Positions 11,101-18,481 of a stretch of 64,000 nucleotides of DNA are shown here, piece after piece. The DNA lies in contig WYBT01000058.1 of NCBI GenBank assembly GCA_011525785.1, forward strand, positions 1-64,000, given 5' to 3'. The stretch comes from Planctomycetaceae bacterium. Its GTDB lineage: Bacteria > Planctomycetota > UBA1135 > GCA-002686595. Position 1 is the stretch's first letter, and each line of letters starts with the position of its first letter. The translations under genes were made by a program, and so were the position numbers. The notes beneath the pieces are model-generated. The model was not told the DNA's origin and searched no databases. It worked only from the letters and a program-made list of their open reading frames with translations.

Positions 11101-12416
11101 GTCCCAACTGGGGCACGCGTGGCACACACTTGTTTCTTGATCGGGACTCAGACATCTATGTTGTCGATCTGTCGACCGGCATCTCGACTCGTTTTCTCGA
11201 GGACTATCAGAATATCTACTACATGCGTGTCGCGGACGGCCCCGCTAGTGAGGTGCTCGTCTATGGTGATCGTGGTGAGACGCTGGAGTCTACCTTGGCT
11301 CTAGTCGACGCAAGTGCCCATACGCGTACGGTCTGGACGAAGACGTTTTCCCAGTGGGTTACCGCTGCAGACTTCAGCCCGGATGGCAAGAGAATCGCCA
11401 TAGGAACGGACGACGGCGGTGCGATCGTCAGTGCGGTTGACGGAACACTGCTGACAGCGATGAACATGCATGACCACCACGTGACCGCTGTGAGCTATTC
11501 ACCTGACGGGTCGAGAATAGCGTGCGGACAGTACTCCGGAGACCTGAGAATAGTCGACGCCGCAACGGGGCTTGTACTCCTTGCGCTAGACGGGCCGGGT
11601 TCGATGGTGAAGTCCGTCCACTTCATTCGCACAGCGAGCTGTCTAGTGAGTGTCCACGAATCTGGATTGGTACACATCTGGGATTCGCAGTCGATGGCGC
11701 AGCGTCTTGAACGGCTCGAAGAAGCGGATGTGGCGGCGGCCGTCGGACATCAGTTGGCCGAACAGCTCTTGCGAGAGTCAGCGGACTTTGAGAGTGCAGC
11801 GCAGGCCGCGCGAGACGGAGCGTCGACGGATTCAGCCACTGGCCTCTCGGCGCTGAGGCACGTAATGGCTCGCGCTGATGCCGCGCAACAGAAGACCGCC
11901 GAGTTGTCAAGGCTGGGCGCTGAGCGGAATTGGTGGCTCTCGATGTGGAGCGGTGGGCGCTGGCCAACCGAAGCAGAAGCACTGCTGCGACGTCGACCAG
12001 TTAACTCGAGTAACCCCCATGCGCTATCCCGGGCCGCGTGGGACATGGTGAAGCTCGAGGCGCGCCCCCACGATCCAGACTACGCGTTCTACTTGGCACG
12101 ACGCGCGCTCGCTCTCAGCGAGGATCCCGACGACGCGGATATCGTGAGCACTTACTCACACGCGCTACTCCAGTTGGGGAGATTCGAAGAGGCCGTCGCG
12201 GGGCAGACGCGAGCGCTGAAGCAAGCCGAGGAGCACGGGCGCGTAGAGCAAGAGTCTCGGCTGGGCAAGATGGTTGATTGGATCGAGTGTTGGCGCGCTG
12301 ATGTGGTCGAGTTCGAGTCGGTGGATCGAGTACCTCGATTCCGTGAGGTGCTGCACCGGATCGCCGAACTCGAAGCCGACCCCGATGTGCGCATGTGGCT
12401 AGCGGGCCAGCGCTGA
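8109..12416 (+). CDS. Membrane Ser/Thr protein kinase with WD40 propeller sensor domain
   Basis: 1435 residues; AAGGAG sits 5 bases before the ATG at 8109. Residues 1-110 are a helical pre-kinase region. The kinase domain (about 110-420) has a GTGGQG loop (115-120), the ATP lysine K137, HRDLKPAN (243-250), GTPCYMSPEQ and SDVYAVGAMLYQLLTG. The metal-binding DFG is DWG (263-265), as in many planctomycete kinases. A single membrane helix (about 446-468) is followed by a coiled-coil-like segment and WD40 repeats such as LRGHKGTVNAAVFSPDG and LRGHEAPIIGVSFAPEG. The last 120 residues are TPR-like. Topology would place the propeller outside the cytoplasm. Base composition falls noticeably from about 9430 to 11750, over the membrane and propeller part. 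It likely acts with the upstream sigma factor. Confidence 0.93.
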   Translation: MTGEREEPRRLQAESLFAAWASRVEAGEGLDFEKLVRANTELEPDLRALHDDWKHFAPILGNVVPGLIASGDGLVLPSLTRGPDVDEGPPSDELLEKLGLHAPDSKRYRFRGRIGTGGQGVVLKVWDAKLSRPLAMKIVLGRAEDQPTGQTPRVDGRRLTRFVDEARIASQLNHPGIVPVHELGADESGRAFFTMKLVKGDDLSRIFDKAKRGEDGIGLPRAVSYLLRVCEAMAYAHDRGVIHRDLKPANVMVGAYGEVHVMDWGLARVIGDGASDGAAPRARPTEPISQVDSVRRADRETTPGSVLATEHGEWIGTPCYMSPEQARGDNAAIGPQSDVYAVGAMLYQLLTGTPPYVPPGERVSGLVVLRQTIHGPPPPVESLAPRAIPELVAICERAMARDPAARYASMRALASDLQAFLDGRVVSAYETGAWAETRKWVKRNRALTAALAATVLVSATGAAGALWLAREARANEIEAVDSQRRLKAETARANELASEAQRTAVEASRQSYVASILGAAAALQADEPAACRQLLDSAPAESRKFEWRYLDAITDDSSRVLRGHKGTVNAAVFSPDGNLVATAGHDGSVRLWNSASGEPKHLMTLHTESVVGLKFTSNGERLASRSGDGLVIIWSVASGLAEQFLWHRNSVTDMCFGSEGGWIATSTSEGGVSVWSTVTGEPIVSFDLPRGNNNSLALSANGCLLAATGGHELVVYDAHSLVRRASAFVPYSGPRARLSRTRISASADTVTASCVDSWGTPQVAKAWSTRGGLSGLDSKCLPDAFLSAVPFGDGSKVVGACSDGIARFWDASTCEWGMALNGNGRWITDVELSPDESWIVGISGAVILVWKVDSSEPRATLRGHEAPIIGVSFAPEGDRFVTASADGTSRVWRVDVGRATRVFSLPGEPEKLVVSPDETSFAVQLRDGTVQVVDSDAGRHLLTLSEPDGRVSIAGYVDDGSRLLVARDSSIFHASVDVVHAHTGRVESSRVLDVGSLSPNWGTRGTHLFLDRDSDIYVVDLSTGISTRFLEDYQNIYYMRVADGPASEVLVYGDRGETLESTLALVDASAHTRTVWTKTFSQWVTAADFSPDGKRIAIGTDDGGAIVSAVDGTLLTAMNMHDHHVTAVSYSPDGSRIACGQYSGDLRIVDAATGLVLLALDGPGSMVKSVHFIRTASCLVSVHESGLVHIWDSQSMAQRLERLEEADVAAAVGHQLAEQLLRESADFESAAQAARDGASTDSATGLSALRHVMARADAAQQKTAELSRLGAERNWWLSMWSGGRWPTEAEALLRRRPVNSSNPHALSRAAWDMVKLEARPHDPDYAFYLARRALALSEDPDDADIVSTYSHALLQLGRFEEAVAGQTRALKQAEEHGRVEQESRLGKMVDWIECWRADVVEFESVDRVPRFREVLHRIAELEADPDVRMWLAGQR

Positions 12417-12452
12417 CATGAGCCGCGCAGCCACCGGACGGAGCCCGCTCTC

Positions 12453-12827
12453 ATGACCACCCCCGCACCCTGCGAGCGCACGTCGCGCGCCGAAGCGCTC
12501 TTCGCCGCCTGGGCCTCGCAGGTCGAGGCGGGCGAGGAACTCGACTTCGAAGAGCTCGTGCGCGCCAACAACGAGCTCGAGCCCGAGCTGCGCGCGCTGC
12601 ACGACGACTGGAAGCAATTCGCGCCGATCCTGGGCAACGTGGTGCCGGGCCTGATCGCGAGCGGCGATGGCCTCGTGCTCCCGTCGCTCACGCGCGGGCC
12701 CGACGTCGACGAGGGGCCGCCCTCCGACGAGCTGCTCGAGAAGCTCGGCCTGCACGCGCCCGACACCAAGCGCTATCGCTTCCGCGGCCGCATCCTTGAC
12801 GCTGATGCGCTCGTTCCTTCGCGTTGA
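12453..12827 (+). pseudogene. 5' fragment of a second Ser/Thr kinase gene
   Basis: The frame encodes 124 residues. From about residue 14 to RYRFRGRI it matches residues 13-114 of the intact upstream kinase with 8 substitutions that I count by eye. At DNA level the last ~170 bases of the match differ at about four positions. Homology stops at base 12794, just before the glycine loop; the remaining codons (LDADALVPSR) are unrelated. The continuation (GTGGQRVVLKVWDAKL) reappears 2.2 kb downstream at 15009. It is therefore the front half of a broken, recently duplicated kinase gene. It could still yield a short protein. Confidence 0.85.
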
Positions 12828-13115
12828 GGGCCGCGAAGAGAGCTCGCGGAAACGCGCTGCCCGACCGAGACACCGCCGGCGTGCCGAGGGCAGGAGGAAA
12901 AGGGACTTCTGCGGCGCCTTGAACGGGGACCCCCGGGCGATGGCCGAGCGCGGTTGGGGTGCAGGGGGGGACCGTCCGCGCTCAGCAACCCGAAAGGTGG
13001 ATCTGGCAGCCCGGGATGTGGCTCTCGTGGTGCGAGCGCGACCCGAACGCGGCGAGTTCGGGCCTTGAGCTCCACGCGAGCCTCAATCTCGGAGCAAGCG
13101 CCGTAGGTTGCTGGC
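12828..13115. other. Intergenic sequence at left end of the inserted cassette
   Basis: Follows the break in the kinase copy and precedes the AbiEi-like gene. No reading frame with coding character, repeat or terminator hairpin stands out; several G and C runs occur (for example near 12965). Confidence 0.4.
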
Positions 13116-13155
13116 GATCCGTGGAGCTGGTAGTTTTGCGCCACTTCCACGGGTC
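13116..13155 (+). promoter_or_regulatory. Imperfect inverted repeat upstream of AbiEi-like gene
   Basis: GATCCGTGGA at 13116-13125 and TCCACGGGTC at 13146-13155 pair at 9 of 10 positions across a 20-base spacer. The right arm ends two bases before the ATG at 13158. AbiEi antitoxins of known systems repress their own promoters by binding inverted repeats, so this is a plausible operator. No Shine-Dalgarno sequence is present. Confidence 0.45.
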
Positions 13156-13157
13156 AA

Positions 13158-13952
13158 ATGCAAGCCACGCCGGCCACATTCCTCGCCAGGCACCGAGTGT
13201 TCACCACCCAGGAACTGGACCGTGCGCTCGCCGCGACGCGGCAGCGGCCGGCGGCGACGGTGCATCGATTGCTCGGACGCTGGCAGCAAGAGGGCCGCGT
13301 CGAGCAGGTCAAGCGCGGGGTCTATGTCCGCGGCGCCGACCAACTCGCGGGCGCGGATCTGCGCGCCATCGGCGCTCGGCTCGCTGTGGATGCTGCGCTC
13401 GCGTACCACACGGCTCTCGAAGTTCACGGGCTCGCGCAGAGCGTCTACGAGGAGATCGTCTTCGCGACCAGGTCGAAGGTCGCGCTGCTCGAGTTCCGCG
13501 GGCATCGCTTCCGGCCGGTCCGGCCGCGAGCGGGGCTGGCGAACAGCTCCGAGCCGCTGCGCTGGACCGAGGTCGTCGATCACGGCGGGCACGAAGTCCG
13601 CGTCACGACTCGCGAGCGCACCGTGGTCGACGTGTTCGACCGTCCCGATCTAGCGGGTGGCATCGAGGAGGTGTGGCGCTCGTGCTCGACGCTTGCAGCG
13701 TTCGACCTGCGCGAAGCGCGCGAGTACTTGGCGCTTGTCGACCGCGCGATCTTGTGGGCGAAGGTGGGGCTGTTCTTGGAGCGCCACCGAGAGGAGTTGA
13801 ACGTCAGCTCGACAGATCTCGACCTCTTCGCGCAGCACGCTCCCAAGCAGCCGGTGTATGTGGAGCGTGGAGTCCAGGGAAGACTCCGAGCGCCTTGGAA
13901 TCTGATCGTTCCAGAGCGTTGGATCGCAGAGGAGTGGTGGGGAGACGCATGA
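13158..13952 (+). CDS. AbiEi-family antitoxin / transcriptional regulator (type IV TA, pair 1)
   Basis: 264 residues. The N-terminal winged-helix region (about 1-60: TPATFLARHRVFTTQELDRAL, then HRLLGRWQQEGRVEQVKRGVYV) and the following domain (ALAYHTALEVHGLAQ, then ERTVVDVFDRPDLAGG) match the AbiEi pattern of a DNA-binding head plus a C-terminal antitoxin domain. In the family it represses the operon and neutralises the nucleotidyltransferase toxin. The stop overlaps the start of the toxin gene (ATGA at 13949-13952), so translation is coupled. It lacks a visible ribosome binding site and is preceded by an inverted repeat. The cassette sits between two halves of a broken kinase gene. Confidence 0.85.
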   Translation: MQATPATFLARHRVFTTQELDRALAATRQRPAATVHRLLGRWQQEGRVEQVKRGVYVRGADQLAGADLRAIGARLAVDAALAYHTALEVHGLAQSVYEEIVFATRSKVALLEFRGHRFRPVRPRAGLANSSEPLRWTEVVDHGGHEVRVTTRERTVVDVFDRPDLAGGIEEVWRSCSTLAAFDLREAREYLALVDRAILWAKVGLFLERHREELNVSSTDLDLFAQHAPKQPVYVERGVQGRLRAPWNLIVPERWIAEEWWGDA

Positions 13953-14923
13953 GAACTCGGAGAGAGATCGAAGGCCTCGCTAGCGAGCTCGGAGCGCGGG
14001 CCGAAGTGGCGGAGAAGGTCGTTCGACTCGTCGGAATCCTGAGGCGGCTCGCCGAGAACGATGCGACGCGCGGGAGCTGGGTGCTGAAGGGCGGGACCGC
14101 GCTCAACGTGTTCCACTTCGATCTGCCTCGCCTGTCGGTCGACATCGATCTGAACTTCGTCGGCGACATCCAGCGCGAGCAGTTGCCCGAGTTGCGCGCC
14201 GTGTTCGAGCGCGAGCTCGTGAACTGCTGCGCGCACGAAGGTTGCACGGTCAAGCGCGCGCCACCCGAGCACGCTGGCGGCAAGTTCCGACTTCAGTACG
14301 CCAGCGCAGTCGAAGGGTCGGGACGTCTCGAGGTCGACGTGAACTACGTTTCCAGGGTGCCGTTGCTCGGTGTCCAGGAACGGCCGCATCGACTGCCGAC
14401 GATCGCCGGATTCGCCGTGCCCACGCTGGATTTCGCGGAGCTGGCCGCAGGCAAGATGTGCGCGCTGCTGGATCGCGGACTGGCGCGCGACTACTTCGAT
14501 GCGCGCGAGATCGCAAAGCACCGTCCCGACCTGTTCGAAACGCCGCGGTTTCGCGTCGCGTTCGCGTGCGCGGCAGGATCGGCCCGCTCCGACATGCGCT
14601 CCGTCGCGGCGCCCAGTGCGCTCGAGCAACGCGAGGTCGCAGATCGTCTGCTACCCGTCCTGCGTCAGCGTGAGCGTGAAACGCGCCTTTCCGCAGAGGC
14701 GCTCACTGGAGAACTGAAGGCGGCCATCGAGCCGCTGGCCAGACGACTCATCGCGTGGTCCGCCGGCGAGCGTGAGTTCCTCGATCGGCTCAACGATCGC
14801 GGCGAAGTCGCGGCCGAGTTGCTGACCGACGACGCGGAGTTGCAGGAGCGCGTGCGACGGCAGCCGATGCTCGCGTGGAAAGCTGAGAACGTGCGCAAGC
14901 ACCGCGCGACACGGGGAGGTTGA
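13949..14923 (+). CDS. AbiEii-family nucleotidyltransferase toxin (type IV TA, pair 1)
   Basis: 324 residues. The nucleotidyltransferase signature is clear: VLKGGTALNVF (residues 45-55) followed by the metal-binding D65-x-D67 in LSVDIDLNF, with a conserved AELAAGKMCALLDRGLARDYFD segment further on. Known AbiEii proteins are growth-inhibiting nucleotidyltransferases that abort phage infection. The ATG at 13949 overlaps the antitoxin stop in ATGA. A much longer open frame runs upstream, but it is antitoxin DNA read in another frame. Together with the antitoxin it forms a two-gene cassette flanked by kinase gene fragments, which points to acquisition by transfer. Confidence 0.87.
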   Translation: MRTRREIEGLASELGARAEVAEKVVRLVGILRRLAENDATRGSWVLKGGTALNVFHFDLPRLSVDIDLNFVGDIQREQLPELRAVFERELVNCCAHEGCTVKRAPPEHAGGKFRLQYASAVEGSGRLEVDVNYVSRVPLLGVQERPHRLPTIAGFAVPTLDFAELAAGKMCALLDRGLARDYFDAREIAKHRPDLFETPRFRVAFACAAGSARSDMRSVAAPSALEQREVADRLLPVLRQRERETRLSAEALTGELKAAIEPLARRLIAWSAGEREFLDRLNDRGEVAAELLTDDAELQERVRRQPMLAWKAENVRKHRATRGG

Positions 14924-15008
14924 TGGCTGGTTCGACGCTCAGTCCGGTCGTCCTCGTCCAGCGCACACGCCACGGTCTCGTCGCGGCGCGCGTCCAGCCG
15001 CCGACGCT

Positions 15009-15076
15009 CGGCACGGGCGGTCAGCGTGTGGTGCTGAAGGTGTGGGATGCGAAGCTCAGCTGGCCGAACTGCGCTG
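15009..15076 (+). pseudogene. Continuation fragment of the broken kinase copy
   Basis: From the sequence CGGCACGGGCGGTCAG onwards, about 65 bases match 8449-8515 of the intact kinase gene, covering the glycine loop and IGTGGQGVVLKVWDAKLSRPL. The match begins where the 5' fragment at 12794 stops, so deleting 12795-15008 or so would rejoin the two. After WDAKLSWP a short insertion and then unrelated sequence follow; the rest of this kinase copy is lost. Confidence 0.75.
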
Positions 15077-15138
15077 GCGCAGTCGGCTGAGGGCGGCACC
15101 CGTAACGCGAACTTGTTCCCGTGCGATATCGTTCCGTC

Positions 15139-15474
15139 ATGCTCAGCGAACTGACCCACGGCGACGCGCGACTGGCGGCCCTCGTCCAGCGGCTGGTCGA
15201 GTGCTACCAGCCGGAGCGCGTCTACTTGTTCGGTTCGCGCGCTCGCGGCGACGAGGGCGCAGACTCGGACTACGACCTGTTCGTGCTCGTGCCCGATGAC
15301 GCCGACGAGGCGCGCCGGGATTGCGATCGCTTCTACCGCAACCAGAGCGGACTGCCCTGCGGCGCCGACGTTGTGGTGACGACTCGCTCTCGCTTCGACG
15401 CTCGCGCGAAGCGCGTCCCGTCGTCGCTCGACGCGATCGTGGCGCGCGAGGGTCAGCTCATCTACGCCGCTTGA
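15139..15474 (+). CDS. MntA-like minimal nucleotidyltransferase
   Basis: 111 residues, single domain. GSRARGD (32-38) and D44-x-D46 in SDYDLFVLV give the Pol-beta-fold nucleotidyltransferase active site. Small proteins of this class usually act as antitoxins that AMPylate a HEPN toxin (MntA/HepT), but they also occur alone. The ATG at 15139 is chosen; an in-frame GTG at 15121 is possible. The next gene starts 39 bases after the stop and may be its partner. A C-terminal fragment of a paralogue lies at 19428. Confidence 0.82.
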   Translation: MLSELTHGDARLAALVQRLVECYQPERVYLFGSRARGDEGADSDYDLFVLVPDDADEARRDCDRFYRNQSGLPCGADVVVTTRSRFDARAKRVPSSLDAIVAREGQLIYAA

Positions 15475-15513
15475 GTGCTGGACCCGTTCGCGGCCTCGGC
15501 CCACCATGCGCGC

Positions 15514-16038
15514 ATGGCTGGTGAGATCGACCGAGAGGCGCTGCGCGGACGGTTGCCGCAGTTGTCAGATCCGATGCGCCGCGTGGTGCTGGAGAGGACC
15601 GTCGAACACCTCGGCGACGCTGAGCTGCGACGCTTGTTCGATGGGGTCGACTGGCTCGAGACGCGCACGGATGACCTGCCGAAGCCGACGCAGCTCGAGC
15701 GCGTTCGCGCGCACGTCGAAGCGACGCGACGGGGCGCGTTCTTTGGCAGGTACGTGGACCGCAACGCGCATGGACAGCGCGAGCCGGAGGAGACCGCCGC
15801 GTGGAAGAGCACGACGTGGCATCTGTTCGATCTTGTGCTCGAGCGCGCCAAGGTGAAGTGGGGCGCCGAGGTCGCGGAGTGCGCGGCTGCGCTGGCGGAC
15901 CTTGTGGATGAGGTCGATGCGCGCGTCGACGAGCTCGTTGTGTTCGAGGACTCGGCCGCGGAGTACAGCCTTGGAGGTTCGCGAGACGCGGCGCGGCGGC
16001 TGCTCGCAGAGCATGCTACGCGCATGACCGGCGATTAG
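15514..16038 (+). CDS. Hypothetical protein downstream of the MntA-like gene
   Basis: 174 residues from the ATG at 15514; a GTG at 15475 that directly abuts the previous stop codon would add 13 residues. I do not recognise the family. The sequence is charged and helical (REALRGRLPQLSDPMRRVV, HLFDLVLERAKVKWGAEV), with no signal peptide, membrane helix or cysteine motif. Its position suggests it is the partner of the upstream nucleotidyltransferase. A single R-x4-H (RLLAEH) near the C-terminus is weakly reminiscent of HEPN toxins, but its terminal location and the protein's length do not support that assignment. It converges on the leftward ATPase gene. Confidence 0.6.
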   Translation: MAGEIDREALRGRLPQLSDPMRRVVLERTVEHLGDAELRRLFDGVDWLETRTDDLPKPTQLERVRAHVEATRRGAFFGRYVDRNAHGQREPEETAAWKSTTWHLFDLVLERAKVKWGAEVAECAAALADLVDEVDARVDELVVFEDSAAEYSLGGSRDAARRLLAEHATRMTGD

Positions 16039-16057
16039 CGCTGGTCTCGCAGCACCC

Positions 16058-17512
16058 TCACTCCCACAGCGCACGCTCGGCGGCGCCGAGCAAGTAACAC
16101 AACAGGTGCGCCGGGATGCGCAGCACCTGCGTCGCTCCACCGGGCAGGTCTTCGACGCCGATGTCGGTGTCGCGCTGCGTGACCAGGTAGGCGCGCGGGA
16201 TCGACTCGGACGCGCAGTACATCGCGAGGCCGCCGCGTGGGTCGAGCGTGGCGCGGTCGCGGTACTTGACCTCGATCGGGATCGTTATCGCCGGCGTGCG
16301 CACGATCAGATCGACCTCGCGCTCGGTCTTGGGATCGCGCCAGTAGCCGATCTGCGGGCGCTCGCGGTAGTGGAACGAGTGGAAGTGGCGCAGCACGGCG
16401 GTCTCGACGATCAAGCCGAGTTCGTCGGGGCGCGAAAGCGCTTCTTCGCTGCGCAGGAGCACCGCGTTCCGCAGCGCGGCGTCGACCAAGTAGTACTTGT
16501 AACGGGCCTTGAGCACCTGCTTGCCGCCCAAGTGCAGCGGCGCGAGGCGATAGACGAGATTGGCTTGCTCGAGCAGTTGCAGGTGGCTCGCGACGGTCTG
16601 TGTATTCGCGCCGAGAGCATCGGCCACGGGCTTGTGCGCCAGGATTCCTCCGGTGTGGAGGCAGAGATGGATGAACACACGTTCGAGGTCGTCGATGTTG
16701 CGGACGCCGAAGAGCGACGTCATATCGCGCTTGAGCACGCGCTCGACGACGTCTTCGCGCAACAGGCGTTGGCACAGCGCTGTGTCGTCGAGTTTCGCGG
16801 TCTCGGGGAAGCCGCCGACCAAGAGGTAGCGATGGAACGCGGGCAGCAGTGGGCGCAGCGCGGCCGCGATCGAGGCGAGATCGCCAGTGCTCGCCTGGAA
16901 GAAGAGTGTGGGCAGCGCGCGTTCGAGGTGCGCCGGCGGGGGCGCCTCGCCGCGCAAGTGGACGAACTCGTAGAACGAGAGCGTCGGCACATGGAGCGTG
17001 ACCCAGCGCCCCACGCCGCTCTCGGCGAGTCGACCGTGCTGCACGACACTCGCGGAGCCGGTCGCGACGATCTGCAACTCGGGTCGGTGGTCGACGAGTT
17101 GTTTGACCTCGAGCTCCCACTCCCGCGCGTAGTGGACCTCGTCGAGGAGCAGCAACGCCGGCTTGCCCTCGGCATGCACGTGCTCGCCGTACAGCCGCAG
17201 AAGCTCGCGCAACGTCGCCAGCTTGATCAGCGGGTGGTCGAGGCTGACGTACAGCACGCTGCGCGGATCGCGGCCGGACTCGATGGCGTGTTTGGCGAGC
17301 TGCTGGAGGACCGTGGTCTTCCCGACGCGGCGCGGGCCCGAGAGCAAGATCGCTCGACGTAGGTCAGCTCGCTCCAAGTGCCGCCGACAGGCATCGAAGG
17401 CCAGTCGGCGAAACGCCGGCGCGCTGGCGGGCCGGCCGGACCACCAGGGGTTGAATCCCTGGAGGATGCCGAGGAGCTCCGCGTGGTCATTGGGTGCTCT
17501 CGAAGCAGCCAT
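16058..17512 (-). CDS. AAA-type ATPase with DUF4143 / PD-(D/E)XK-like C-terminus
   Basis: 484 residues from the ATG at 17512; upstream starts at 17551 and 17560 are less likely because they overlap the AT-rich promoter-like segment. Walker A is GPRRVGKT (59-66) and Walker B LLLLDEVHY (D124, E125); a TGSAS motif matches sensor 1. A winged-helix stretch (HKPVADALGANTQTVASHLQLL) precedes a C-terminal domain with EREVDLIV ... IPIEVKYR, the spacing expected of a PD-(D/E)XK nuclease fold as in DUF4143 proteins. Such ATPases are scattered by transfer and often lie in defence or toxin-antitoxin islands, as here. The substrate is unknown. Confidence 0.85.
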   Translation of the reverse strand: MAASRAPNDHAELLGILQGFNPWWSGRPASAPAFRRLAFDACRRHLERADLRRAILLSGPRRVGKTTVLQQLAKHAIESGRDPRSVLYVSLDHPLIKLATLRELLRLYGEHVHAEGKPALLLLDEVHYAREWELEVKQLVDHRPELQIVATGSASVVQHGRLAESGVGRWVTLHVPTLSFYEFVHLRGEAPPPAHLERALPTLFFQASTGDLASIAAALRPLLPAFHRYLLVGGFPETAKLDDTALCQRLLREDVVERVLKRDMTSLFGVRNIDDLERVFIHLCLHTGGILAHKPVADALGANTQTVASHLQLLEQANLVYRLAPLHLGGKQVLKARYKYYLVDAALRNAVLLRSEEALSRPDELGLIVETAVLRHFHSFHYRERPQIGYWRDPKTEREVDLIVRTPAITIPIEVKYRDRATLDPRGGLAMYCASESIPRAYLVTQRDTDIGVEDLPGGATQVLRIPAHLLCYLLGAAERALWE

Positions 17513-17530
17513 CGTAGTTATTCCGGATGA

Positions 17531-17550
17531 AATATACGCCGTACTATACA
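17531..17550 (-). promoter_or_regulatory. AT-rich promoter/operator candidate for the ATPase gene
   Basis: Within GC-rich DNA, two TATA tetrads (17533-17536 and 17545-17548) separated by 8 bases lie about 20-35 bases upstream of the ATPase start at 17512. The arrangement is roughly palindromic and compatible with a -10 region or an operator. Evidence is composition only. Confidence 0.3.
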
Positions 17551-17725
17551 TTGGATCCACACGAATCTCAGCGGAGCCTTCTGCGCGCCCTACTCCTCCC
17601 CGCGCGGGGCCGACGCCGAACCCGACTCGCCGGCGCTCGGCGACGCGCCGAACCGCCGGCAGGCCCCGGGCGAGGGCGGGGAACGGGGGCGAAAGCGGGT
17701 GCGGGGAGGCGACGCCAGCCGTCGC

Positions 17726-18481
17726 CTACTGGTCGCGAAGCCTCAACCACTCCACGAGCTTCGTCACGCCGCCGTGCAGGCGTGGGATGAGGCCCTCGAG
17801 CTCGTTCGGTGGGAGCACGGGCGCCAGTTCGTCGCGCAGGCGCGAGTCGTCGAGTTCTCGAGCAGCGACCTCTAGCGCGGTGGTCAGTTCCGCGAGCGTC
17901 ATCGACTTGCGTTTGCGCAGCGCTGGCAGGCGCGAGTCGATCCGCGCGAGGCGCCCGCGCAGAGCGGCGAGGTCCGGGCGGATGTCGAGGCGCGCTACGA
18001 GGTAGTAGACGTCGTAGAGATCGCGCAGCAGGCGGAGTTCGTTCCAGGCGGCGAGCTTGTGGGCGAGCGCGTGGTCGAGGCTCATCACGCGCACGAGGCG
18101 CGATGGCTGTCCCTGCGCGAGCGCTAGGCCCGAGGTCGGCACGGCGGTGGACGGGCACTCGCGGTCGACGTTGGCCTCGATCTGGATCGCGGCGTCGTCG
18201 ACGCGCAGCTCGATGCGGACCATCTTCAAATGCACTTCGAGCGTGACTTGCGCGCCTTCGATCTCGCGCAGCAACGGCTCGAGGCGTTTGACGATCTCCT
18301 TCGTGGAGTTGAAGGGCACGAACACGTAGTCGATGTCGTCCGTGGCCCGCGGGCAATCGTGCAGCGCGAGCGCGATGCCGCCCTTGAGCACGGCGTGCTC
18401 CTCGAACGCTTCTGCGAAGCGGTGCAGCACCCACACGAACAGGCCCTGCTCGCTGGCCGGGCGCTTGAGGATGGGCTTCAT
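17726..18481 (-). CDS. AbiEii-like nucleotidyltransferase toxin (TA pair 2)
   Basis: 251 residues. HAVLKGGIALAL (29-40) followed by T47-D-D49-I-D51 in ATDDIDYVF gives the nucleotidyltransferase active site. LDHALAHKLAAWNELRLLRDLYDVYYLVARL is the conserved helical segment that follows in this superfamily. It is shorter than the toxin of pair 1 and only distantly similar to it, so this is an independent acquisition and not a local duplicate. The start ATG overlaps the stop of the upstream antitoxin gene (ATGA at 18478-18481 on the minus strand), so translation is coupled. Confidence 0.85.
   Translation of the reverse strand: MKPILKRPASEQGLFVWVLHRFAEAFEEHAVLKGGIALALHDCPRATDDIDYVFVPFNSTKEIVKRLEPLLREIEGAQVTLEVHLKMVRIELRVDDAAIQIEANVDRECPSTAVPTSGLALAQGQPSRLVRVMSLDHALAHKLAAWNELRLLRDLYDVYYLVARLDIRPDLAALRGRLARIDSRLPALRKRKSMTLAELTTALEVAARELDDSRLRDELAPVLPPNELEGLIPRLHGGVTKLVEWLRLRDQ

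Noticed and set aside
15514-16038. HEPN toxin assignment from an R-x4-H motif
   Set aside because: The single match lies at the extreme C-terminus and the surrounding sequence does not resemble HEPN domains.
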